DNA of 30,685 bases from Bacillota bacterium (GTDB lineage Bacteria > Bacillota > Clostridia > Lachnospirales > Lachnospiraceae), in the NCBI GenBank assembly GCA_023392995.1, contig JAEWMZ010000233.1, positions 1-30,685 of the forward strand, in the 5' to 3' direction. Position numbers and translations under genes: made by a program. Below the pieces are notes generated by a model. The model worked only from the letters and a program-made list of their open reading frames with translations, did not search any database and had not been told where the DNA came from. Below are positions 23,803 through 30,685 of the stretch, in pieces. The stretch's first letter is position 1; each line of letters opens with the position of its first letter.

Positions 23803-25023
23803 CTATTCATTGTGTGGAATCATTGATTTCCTATATTCCAGAGGGGTACAATGCATCATATTTTTGAAACACCGATTAAAGGTTCGAATGGATGAAAAAC
23901 CCGTCATATAGGCAATCTTAAGTATTGGGACATCCATTATTTGTAAAAATGAACGTGCATACTGAAGTCTTATTTTTGTTAACAGATCTGGTAAAGTAAT
24001 ATCAAAATTAGCCAGAAGCTCAGTATGGATTGCTTCTGGGGATAGGAAGAGTGCCTGAGAAATTGACATGACATCTAAGGTCTCAGAATAATGCTCATAA
24101 AGATAGAGAACGATTTTCCAGGAAGTATTTAAAGGTCTGTATATGCTATCTTCTGGGATATGTGATTTCCGATACTCTTCCGGTGTCATTTTTTTAATTT
24201 CCTTAAATTTACGAAAAAAAGCAGAGGTGCTTTTGTAGCCCACATATTTACCAATATAACTGCTGGAGAGCTGATCAAATTGAAGCATACTGCAAGCATA
24301 GCGGATTCGCGTTCTATGTAAGTTCTCTGAGAAATTTTCACCGGTTAATTGATAAAAATAATTATTAACTTTAAGAGGCGTGAGAGAGAATTCAGCAGCC
24401 AAGTCCTTCGATGAAAGTTCATTGCTAAAGTTTATATTCATATATTGCAGGAGATTCCAAGTCAAACTATGCTGATAGGTTTCATTGGCAGAAATATTTG
24501 TGGCTATATTCCGGCTGAACAATAAGATGATTTTATTGGCTATGCTAAGACCAACCATTGTATTCAATAGGTTGTCGCTGTGAAGCTCCTCTATCATTTC
24601 CTCAAAATTAGCGCGTATCATGTTCTTTTCTTTCTCATTCAGTTTGGCAACGACATTTCCATAGGCCAGAGAGTAGGAAATGTGCTTTTCTATTAAACGT
24701 GAGATGGATGAAAATAATAACAAGCCTAAGGATACTTTACATTGATATACGGTTAGATTCTTACTGATTAGGTTTATGGAGTGTACATGAAAGGGCATTA
24801 ACATGACCAAATCTCCGGAATTTATCATATTTAGTTCATTGTTCACAATAAGCTTTGCTTCCCCGTTAACGATAAATAACAATTCAACATCATCGTGAAA
24901 GTGCGAACGTTGATTTTCTTTAAGGATAACTTCATTCGCCTTCACATCATATTGAATTGGATCATTTTCTAAGTATTTGGCGTGAGAATATCCCAAGTAA
25001 GTATAGGAATCTATCTGGTTCAT
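23803..25023 (-). CDS. AraC-type regulator with cupin sensor and two HTH domains
   Basis: About 406 residues from the ATG at 25023, with AAGGAG eight bases upstream. The N-terminal part (about 25-110) is cupin-like (RSHFHDDVELLFIVNGEAKLIVN, then GDLVMLMPFHVHSI; quoted in short pieces). A linker helix region (110-190) follows. The first AraC domain (about 195-295) has SSKDLAAEFSLTPLKVNNYF and YIGKYVGYKSTSAFFRKFKE ending MTPEEYRKS. A second complete AraC domain (about 304-402) has DVMSISQALFLSPEAIHTEL and KIAYMTGFSSIRTFNRCFKN ending CTPLEYRKS. The usual family has one such domain at the C-terminus. It faces away from the HD-GYP gene across a 303-nt AT-rich gap. The likely role is sensing a sugar or other small ligand, but the target is unknown. 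Confidence 0.9.
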   Translation of the reverse strand: MNQIDSYTYLGYSHAKYLENDPIQYDVKANEVILKENQRSHFHDDVELLFIVNGEAKLIVNNELNMINSGDLVMLMPFHVHSINLISKNLTVYQCKVSLGLLLFSSISRLIEKHISYSLAYGNVVAKLNEKEKNMIRANFEEMIEELHSDNLLNTMVGLSIANKIILLFSRNIATNISANETYQHSLTWNLLQYMNINFSNELSSKDLAAEFSLTPLKVNNYFYQLTGENFSENLHRTRIRYACSMLQFDQLSSSYIGKYVGYKSTSAFFRKFKEIKKMTPEEYRKSHIPEDSIYRPLNTSWKIVLYLYEHYSETLDVMSISQALFLSPEAIHTELLANFDITLPDLLTKIRLQYARSFLQIMDVPILKIAYMTGFSSIRTFNRCFKNMMHCTPLEYRKSMIPHNE

Positions 25024-25326
25024 GCTATGAACTCCTTTAATGATAAAATTGATATAGAAAAACCGTAATTTGACTACATTTATAATAGTATCATATATAA
25101 TTTTGGCGAGCAATGTAAAATAATCGTGATAAAATGGAATAAAATAAAGTCATAATAAGTACTAATAAAGCTTTATTAGATGAAAAATGTCGAATATAAA
25201 TGAAGAATCATAAATATCAGTTAGGTCAACCACTTTCATTCTTAAACCTTTTGAAATAACCTGGGAATTCACTCAATATGGCTTTGCCGTCTTTAAAAAG
25301 GCAATGTGTACTAAGGAGGAGATACT
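25024..25326. other. 303-nt divergent intergenic region
   Basis: This very AT-rich stretch separates the AraC gene (-) from the HD-GYP gene (+) and must hold both promoters. On the + strand TTGAAA (25251-25256) is a -35 candidate without a good -10. A small hairpin (TTGCC/GGCAA) sits near 25282-25305, close before the HD-GYP start. On the - strand several TATA-like stretches precede the AraC gene. Nothing stands out as an operator. Confidence 0.45.
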
Positions 25327-27585
25327 GTGAGAAGCAGAGATAACGTTTTTACAGCAGAACAAATCGAGGCTTACGAGAGAATGGGTATTGCAATTGCGAT
25401 TTATCAATTAATAGAGAATAAAATAGAAACCATATTAGTATCAGATGGTTTGTGTGAAATGCTGGGGGAAAACAGGGATAGTTTGATTCAGCATTTTAAT
25501 GAGGACATGTTTGGAAATGTGCATCCGGAGGATGTGGAAATGCTGGCACAGATCGGATATCGGTTTTCCAGAGATGGAGGAAGCTATGATGTTACCTATC
25601 GGATCAAGCTATATGGGAAAGAGGAGTATCGGCTGGTACATACAATAGGGAAAATTCAGACTGTTGGCAGCGGTGCGCGGGTAGCTTTCTTAAATTATGC
25701 CGATGTAACGGATTTAAAGAAAAATGAACTTTATAACTCAAAAGAGATAAATGATCCAAAGGTGAATTTTTTTTATGAAAATATGGGTCCAATGATTGTG
25801 GTAGCACAGAAGGAACTTAGATTGCTTTATTATAACCAGGCAGCCTGCAGAATACTTTCGCCAAAAAGTAACTTTGATAGTGGGATCACATTTCAGCAGT
25901 TCTTTTTTCCTGATTTTCCGGAAGGGATGAAGGGGCTAATTGATGCTGTTAATGGTGGAACCCGAGTTGTTGAGGAACCCTATACCCACAGGGAACTTGA
26001 GATCAGTGTGATTGCATCTTCCTGGAATAAGGAGCGGGCCTATGTGATTTATCTCTATGAAACAGCATCGGATAATAGCGATATTGCTGCCGAGACTACG
26101 TTAAGACATCGCCGAATTGCATTTCATAATGTCATGTTTGCAGGTAAGCAGGATGGTTTTTCTCAAACGGAAAATAGATATCAGAATTTTCATATATGGA
26201 ATCTTACCAGGGATGAAATTGTTTATTGTAAGAAACCTATGGAAATGGCATATCGCAGTAAAAATAGGCTTGCCTTTGATAATTATTTGACAAACTTATC
26301 GGCACAGTGTATGGATGCGGAGGATAAGGAGTTTTTAAAACACTGCCGCCGGGAGGAATTATTATCCATATCTCTATCCGCATCGTATCCTGAGTCGAGA
26401 ATGCTTCACTTAAATACAGATCATGGAATAATGTATGTTTTGTTTGAACTTATAATGATGCAATCGCCGGATACGGGAGAGGTCTATATAAAAGTATGGG
26501 AAGAAAACATAACAGATAAAGAGATTATCAGTATTTTGGCAAAAAGGGCGGTTGAAGAGGAGTATGATTTTATGGCTTACCTTGATGTGCTGGCGGATCG
26601 GTGTTGGATCATATATGGAAGAGTCAGCGGGAAAAAACGATGCATCAAAATAAGCGATCATTCCCAAGCAGAAGAATTTCTTCATATTCTTGAAGATTTC
26701 GATAAAAATTTTGACAATGTAGAGGAGATGATTCATTACATACGAAGGAACTGTGATAAAGATAATGCCTTTGTGATGCTTCGCCAAAGGCCGGATGGTA
26801 AGATAAAGAGGCTTCATGTTCAACAGGAAGGTACGAATAGTAATATATTCTATCTTAGCTGTACGGACTTAACTCAGGTGCTTTTAAAGGAAAAAGAGCG
26901 AGAAAGGGAGTTAGAAGCAGCAAAGAATGAAGCGCTGAGAGCAAATCAACACCTTAAAGAATCAGTTTTAAACGAAAGAGAAAAAGTGGAAGCAATCCTT
27001 GTACAAACCGTACTGGCGATAAATAAAGCCTTAGATGCAAAGGATCCCTATACCTGTCAGCACTCAGAACGAGTTGCCAAATATGCTTCGGAAATTGCTC
27101 GAAGATTACATTGGAATCAAAAGCAAATAAATGATATTTATAATATATCAATGGTACATGATATAGGGAAAATCGGTATTCCTGATCACCTATTGATGAA
27201 GCCGGCTGCTTTAGTAAAAGAAGAGTATGAGATGATAAAAGATCATGTTGTAGTTGGTAGTAATATTCTAAAGGATTTTAGTGCCATTAAAAACGTATAT
27301 GAGGGCATCTTGTATCATCACGAGAGGTATGATGGCGAGGGCTATATTTTTGGTTTAAAGGGAGATAAAATCCCAATCGAAGCACGTATCATCGGTATCG
27401 CGGATGCTGTTGATGCGATGTATAGTACGAGACCCTACCGGGAAAAGCAGAACGTTGAATTTATTATAGAGGAGCTTAGAGCCGGAAGAGGCAGACAGTT
27501 TGATCCCGACTTAGTCGACATTATGCTGGAGCTTATTCAAGGAGGCTTGTTAGAAACAGATAATAATAGGATGACAATTACTTAG
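25327..27585 (+). CDS. PAS-containing HD-GYP phosphodiesterase-type protein
   Basis: 752 residues from GTG 25327, with AAGGAGG seven bases upstream. The first PAS domain spans about 15-130 (VHPEDVEML, and YRIKLYGKEEYRLVHTIG) and the second about 140-255. A middle region (about 260-540) looks like more degenerate PAS-like folds, and a coiled-coil linker (about 520-560) leads to the HD-GYP domain (about 555-745). The HD pair sits in MVHDIGKIGIPDHLLMKP (609-626). The second motif reads HHERYDGEGYIFGLKGDKIP, so the GYP proline is isoleucine. HD-GYP proteins hydrolyse c-di-GMP; the metal ligands are kept, so activity is plausible. It has no membrane helices. The chemoreceptor gene follows 43 nt downstream, so they may be cotranscribed. 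Confidence 0.88.
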   Translation: MRSRDNVFTAEQIEAYERMGIAIAIYQLIENKIETILVSDGLCEMLGENRDSLIQHFNEDMFGNVHPEDVEMLAQIGYRFSRDGGSYDVTYRIKLYGKEEYRLVHTIGKIQTVGSGARVAFLNYADVTDLKKNELYNSKEINDPKVNFFYENMGPMIVVAQKELRLLYYNQAACRILSPKSNFDSGITFQQFFFPDFPEGMKGLIDAVNGGTRVVEEPYTHRELEISVIASSWNKERAYVIYLYETASDNSDIAAETTLRHRRIAFHNVMFAGKQDGFSQTENRYQNFHIWNLTRDEIVYCKKPMEMAYRSKNRLAFDNYLTNLSAQCMDAEDKEFLKHCRREELLSISLSASYPESRMLHLNTDHGIMYVLFELIMMQSPDTGEVYIKVWEENITDKEIISILAKRAVEEEYDFMAYLDVLADRCWIIYGRVSGKKRCIKISDHSQAEEFLHILEDFDKNFDNVEEMIHYIRRNCDKDNAFVMLRQRPDGKIKRLHVQQEGTNSNIFYLSCTDLTQVLLKEKERERELEAAKNEALRANQHLKESVLNEREKVEAILVQTVLAINKALDAKDPYTCQHSERVAKYASEIARRLHWNQKQINDIYNISMVHDIGKIGIPDHLLMKPAALVKEEYEMIKDHVVVGSNILKDFSAIKNVYEGILYHHERYDGEGYIFGLKGDKIPIEARIIGIADAVDAMYSTRPYREKQNVEFIIEELRAGRGRQFDPDLVDIMLELIQGGLLETDNNRMTIT

Positions 27586-27628
27586 ATAACAAGAGACAAC
27601 AAAAGGATTTACGTGGGAGGAAAAGAGA

Positions 27629-29332
27629 ATGAAGAAAAGAAGCAGTATTATGGTTAAAATATTTGGAGGTTTTATGGGTATCACCTCAATTGCAGCGATA
27701 CTACTAATATTTATGCTGATAAAGATTCACTCTATATCAATTGCGGCTAGCGACATAGATGACATATACCTGCCCTTATATCAGGAAACCAATCAAGTGA
27801 TTGAAAATTCCATAGAGGAGGTTGCAGCATTAAGAGGCTATGTGATTACTAAGGATGAAGCTTTTATTGGTCAGTTTAAGGAGCTGACAGAAGAGACAGA
27901 TGCGCTTTTTGATGAATTAATTAGCAGTTCTGTTACTGAGACAGGAAAGAAGCTGGGTTTAGAAGCAAAGGAATTAGAGAATAAATATGTTGCTACTGCA
28001 ACTGACAGCTTGATTCCAGCAGTAAAAGCGGGAAAGGATACTGAGGTAATTAGTATTATGAAAAGTCAAATGGTTCCAACTGCGGAGGCATTAAATAAAA
28101 AATTGGAGGAATACCAGGTATTTCGTGCGGAGCAGATGTCAAAACTGCTTAATACTTCTGCAAGTACCGCCAAAAGGATAGAAGAATTAGTAGTGATATC
28201 AATTGTATCTTTTCTTGCAGTTGCAATCCTGTTAAGCTTACTGATTTCAAGATCAGTGATCAAACCAATACGAATCCTGCAGAATGGATTATTGGAGGCT
28301 GAAAAAAATAATGATTTAACCTGTCAAATCAATGTGAAAAGCAAGGATGAAATCGGTGCTATGGCGGATGCCCTGAACCACTTTATTGATAAGATAAGAG
28401 CTTCTTTTCACGAAGTATCGGATAGCGCATATCAAGTAGACGACTCTGTAAATACCGTTAATGAAAACATTTATCGTTTAAATGAGTACATGGAGGATAT
28501 ATCGGCAACAACAGAGGAATTGGCAGCAGGAATGGAAGAAACTTCAGCGTCAACAGAAGAAGTGACGGCAACAGTGGAAGAAATCAATGGCGCGGTACAA
28601 AATGTTTCTCAAAAGGCGCAATACGGAGCCGCCACTGTGGATGATATTAACAAACGGGCAGCAGCTCTTAGAAGTGAATATGTAAGCGCTCAGCAGGATG
28701 CTCATGATATTCGCACCAGAGTGCAGAAAAAATTAGAAAAATCTCTGGAAGAAGCAAAGGCAGTAGATAAAATTAACGAGCTGGCAAATGGAATTCTTAG
28801 CATTGCCAGCCAGACAAATCTATTGGCACTGAATGCATCCATTGAGGCAGCAAGAGCTGGAGATGCAGGCAAAGGCTTTGCCGTGGTTGCGGGAGAAATC
28901 GGTAAATTAGCCGAAGAATCTACAAGGACTGTTAATCAGATGCAGCAAATAAATGAGCAGGTATTCCATGTGGTCACTAATTTATCGGAACATGCAAAGG
29001 AATTGGTGCAGTTTGTCTCGGTAAAGGTAGTGGAGGACTATCAAAAGATGCTTTTAGCAACCAATGAATATTCTGCCGATGCGGGCAAGGTTGAGGATAT
29101 TGTTACAGAATTAAGCTCCACCTCCCAGGAACTGTTAGCTTCTGTTGAAAATATTACGACAGCAATAACGGGAGTTGCAACAGCAACCACAGAGGGTGCT
29201 CAAGGAACTTCCAATATAGCAGGAAGAGCCAGTGAGTCAGCATTAGAATCGAACAAAACGGTAGTTGAAACAAGGAAAGCCAAGGAGGCAGTTGAATCTT
29301 TACTTGAGGCGGTAAGAGTCTTTAAGATATAG
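27629..29332 (+). CDS. Methyl-accepting chemotaxis protein with four-helix-bundle sensor
   Basis: 567 residues from ATG 27629, with a GGGAGG site upstream. Membrane helix 1 spans about 8-30. A helical external domain (about 33-185) is of the 4HB_MCP type, with no cysteines or obvious ligand motif. Helix 2 spans about 187-209, HAMP 210-262 and the signalling domain the rest. The tip is SQTNLLALNASIEAARAGDA followed by GKGFAVVAGEIGKLAEES. No CheR-tether pentapeptide is present at the C-terminus. The signalling part resembles that of the receptor at 19083, so both probably join the same array. It lies 43 nt after the HD-GYP gene, which links c-di-GMP turnover with chemotaxis in one transcript by inference. 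Confidence 0.93.
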   Translation: MKKRSSIMVKIFGGFMGITSIAAILLIFMLIKIHSISIAASDIDDIYLPLYQETNQVIENSIEEVAALRGYVITKDEAFIGQFKELTEETDALFDELISSSVTETGKKLGLEAKELENKYVATATDSLIPAVKAGKDTEVISIMKSQMVPTAEALNKKLEEYQVFRAEQMSKLLNTSASTAKRIEELVVISIVSFLAVAILLSLLISRSVIKPIRILQNGLLEAEKNNDLTCQINVKSKDEIGAMADALNHFIDKIRASFHEVSDSAYQVDDSVNTVNENIYRLNEYMEDISATTEELAAGMEETSASTEEVTATVEEINGAVQNVSQKAQYGAATVDDINKRAAALRSEYVSAQQDAHDIRTRVQKKLEKSLEEAKAVDKINELANGILSIASQTNLLALNASIEAARAGDAGKGFAVVAGEIGKLAEESTRTVNQMQQINEQVFHVVTNLSEHAKELVQFVSVKVVEDYQKMLLATNEYSADAGKVEDIVTELSSTSQELLASVENITTAITGVATATTEGAQGTSNIAGRASESALESNKTVVETRKAKEAVESLLEAVRVFKI

Positions 29333-29505
29333 TACCGGAAGGATTTCGATTCAACGGCGATAGTCCGAATGCTACCAGTTAATAAGGGGCAATTTTTGAG
29401 GGTAGTTAACGTAGGAGTGCTTTTCGAAATAAGATTACATATTTATGCCATTATAAAGAATATAATTATCTTGAAAAGTATAAAAAGCATGTTAGGAGGA
29501 TTTAC

Positions 29506-30150
29506 ATGCTGGTGTTAAGAACCATTATTGCCCCCTTTGCTTCAAAATATCTGCAAGAGAGAAGAAATCTCCAGTGGCGGAAATTAAACCGCCATAATCG
29601 TACCACCATAAGCTATAATAGTCCAATGGAACGTATCCGGGTAGGAAAGGGTACTTATGGACATATTAATGCTCATTTCTATGGTGCGAAGGAGGAGCGG
29701 CTGAACATTGGAAGCTTCTGTTCCATAGCCAGTAACGTGAATTTTGTTCTTGGAGGGGAGCATAATTATAAGAGGGCAACCAATTATCCATTTCCTGAGC
29801 TGGTATATCATGTTCGGTATGACGGAGTCTGTAAGGGACCCATCATCGTTGAGGATGATGTATGGATTGGCTTTGGAGCAACGATACTTTCCGGAGTTAC
29901 CCTGGGAAGAGGCTGTGTCGTGGGAGCGGGGAGTGTTGTTGCAAAGGATATACCGCCTTACGCGATCTATGCGGGAAATCGTATTCTGAAATACCGTTTT
30001 AGTAATGAAATCATCAGATCTCTGAAAAGGATTGATTTTAAGCATATTAATCGAGAGGATTATAAGAAGTATTCCCAATCTGAAATTACCCTGGAGAATG
30101 TGGATGAAGTGGTAAAGTCTATGAGTTTTACTGTAACCAGCACTCTTTGA
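29506..30150 (+). CDS. CatB-related O-acetyltransferase (hexapeptide repeat)
   Basis: About 214 residues from ATG 29506, with AGGAGG seven to eight bases upstream. Left-handed beta-helix hexapeptide repeats run from about 45 to 160: LNIGSFCSIASNVNFVLGG, then IIVEDDVWIGFGATILSGVTL, then GCVVGAGSVVAKDIPPYAIYAG. The GGEHNY segment holds the probable catalytic histidine (near 85), as in xenobiotic acetyltransferases (CatB/Vat class). These enzymes use acetyl-CoA to acetylate chloramphenicol or streptogramins, but many relatives act on sugars in envelope or polysaccharide biosynthesis. With no glycan genes next to it, the substrate cannot be told. The gene stands alone with a terminator downstream. 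Confidence 0.88.
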   Translation: MLVLRTIIAPFASKYLQERRNLQWRKLNRHNRTTISYNSPMERIRVGKGTYGHINAHFYGAKEERLNIGSFCSIASNVNFVLGGEHNYKRATNYPFPELVYHVRYDGVCKGPIIVEDDVWIGFGATILSGVTLGRGCVVGAGSVVAKDIPPYAIYAGNRILKYRFSNEIIRSLKRIDFKHINREDYKKYSQSEITLENVDEVVKSMSFTVTSTL

Positions 30151-30276
30151 ACATGTATGGCAAAAATCATCGGTTGTTATGCAGAAGGTGGATTTGAAAA
30201 ATATGTTGACTGATCTGGGGCTCTTGTGCGGAAGAAAATAAGCAAAGCCTGTGGAGTAGTATTTAATAGAGCGAAA

Positions 30277-30300
30277 GGGGCTGTCACAAAATGCAGCCCC
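30277..30300. terminator. Bidirectional terminator between convergent genes
   Basis: GGGGCTG (30277-30283) pairs with CAGCCCC (30294-30300) over a ten-base loop (TCACAAAATG). This is a common terminator form in Clostridia. It lies between the acetyltransferase (+) and the small membrane protein (-); the tails are only modestly T-rich on either strand. Confidence 0.7.
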
Positions 30301-30333
30301 CTTGAATGTAAAGTAGATATCATTGTTTCCATC

Positions 30334-30681
30334 TTAATCTCTTACCTTACTTTTATCCCTGAGAATATGTTGTAATATTGCTATAATAAATGCGGCAAGC
30401 AAGGAATTAAGGAAACCGCCCATACTGACACCGGAGACAAAACCATCTGCTATCATGATGGTCCAGGCATTTACAATAAAGGTAAATAAGCCAAAGGTTA
30501 TGATACTGAAAGGTAGGGTAAGCAGCAGAATCAAAGGCTTAATAAACAGGTTTACCACTAATAATACCAAGCCCAGGATAAGCAGGGCAGGAATACTATG
30601 AATCGTAATGGTATCAATAGCCATGGACAACAGATAGACTGTTGCAACGATGGATAAATATTTTAATATTAGTTTAGACAT
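30334..30681 (-). CDS. Phage-holin-4/YvlD-family small membrane protein
   Basis: 115 residues from the ATG at 30681, only four bases from the window edge, so the ribosome binding site cannot be seen. Four hydrophobic helices are evident (about 5-25, 28-50, 53-75 and 85-108). The pattern ALLILGLVLLVVNLFIKPLILLLTLP, here given by its ILGLVLLVVN and KPLILLLTLPF pieces, is the hallmark of the phage_holin_4_2 (DUF360) family, which includes B. subtilis YvlD. Despite the name these are mostly chromosomal and often tied to envelope stress. There are no phage genes around it. The function is unknown. Confidence 0.88.
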   Translation of the reverse strand: MSKLILKYLSIVATVYLLSMAIDTITIHSIPALLILGLVLLVVNLFIKPLILLLTLPFSIITFGLFTFIVNAWTIMIADGFVSGVSMGGFLNSLLAAFIIAILQHILRDKSKVRD

Positions 30682-30685
30682 AGTA

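Noticed and set aside
29584..30078. Antisense open frame of about 164 codons opposite the acetyltransferase gene.
   Set aside because: It lies wholly within a clear hexapeptide-repeat gene, has no motif and reflects the codon pattern of the sense strand.
1..30685. CRISPR arrays, tRNA or rRNA genes, insertion sequences and prophage genes.
   Set aside because: No spaced repeats, tRNA-like cloverleafs, transposase motifs or phage structural genes were seen. The holin-family protein at the right end belongs to a mostly chromosomal family.

Overview
The window looks like a chromosomal segment of a low-GC, motile, probably spore-forming Firmicute of the Clostridia, most like Lachnospiraceae. This is inferred from the AT-rich sequence, the strong AGGAGG-type ribosome binding sites, frequent TTG/GTG starts, two chemoreceptors, an HD-GYP protein and a LysM/GH18 spore-type protein. 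No database search was possible, so every family call rests on recognised motifs.

Region 1 (1-9816, all + strand) is an accessory island that reads as a polyimmunity locus. In order it holds a SUKH-like gene cut by the window edge, an unrecognised helical protein, a small acidic protein, a GAD-like/Tdi1-type immunity gene and a truncated second copy of it. A J-domain gene, a long ankyrin-repeat gene and an HscC-type Hsp70 follow. A SUKH (SMI1/KNR4) gene, a DUF1835/DUF3658 gene, an Imm30-like gene and a YezG/DUF600-type gene broken by an in-frame amber codon close the island. No intact toxin gene is visible. The most interesting part is the chaperone trio inside this array. The J-domain and ankyrin frames look like one ancestral J-ankyrin protein split by a one-base frameshift near 3273, and the Hsp70 resembles E. 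coli HscC, which works with dedicated J-proteins. I infer a specialised chaperone module devoted to the immunity or toxin proteins of the locus.

Region 2 (9820-13450, +) pairs an AraC regulator carrying a GyrI-like ligand domain with a short UvrA2/DrrC-like ABC ATPase, preceded by a possible 21-codon leader peptide. This fits drug sensing and resistance. A nested inverted repeat (13339-13443) separates it from region 3.

Region 3 (13491-18470, - strand) is a four-gene antimicrobial-response module: response regulator, short-loop histidine kinase, ABC ATPase and a duplicated FtsX-type permease. Three GTGAC/GTCAC pentamers at 11-bp steps lie just upstream of the ABC genes and are a good candidate operator.

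Region 4 (18471-29332) is mostly signalling. It has a dCache chemoreceptor with a structured leader, a secreted Big_2 protein, a LysM-GH18 protein lacking the catalytic glutamate, an AraC-type protein with two DNA-binding domains, a PAS/HD-GYP protein and a four-helix-bundle chemoreceptor. The right end (29506-30681) holds a CatB-like acetyltransferase and, convergently, a small four-helix membrane protein of the phage-holin-4/YvlD family.
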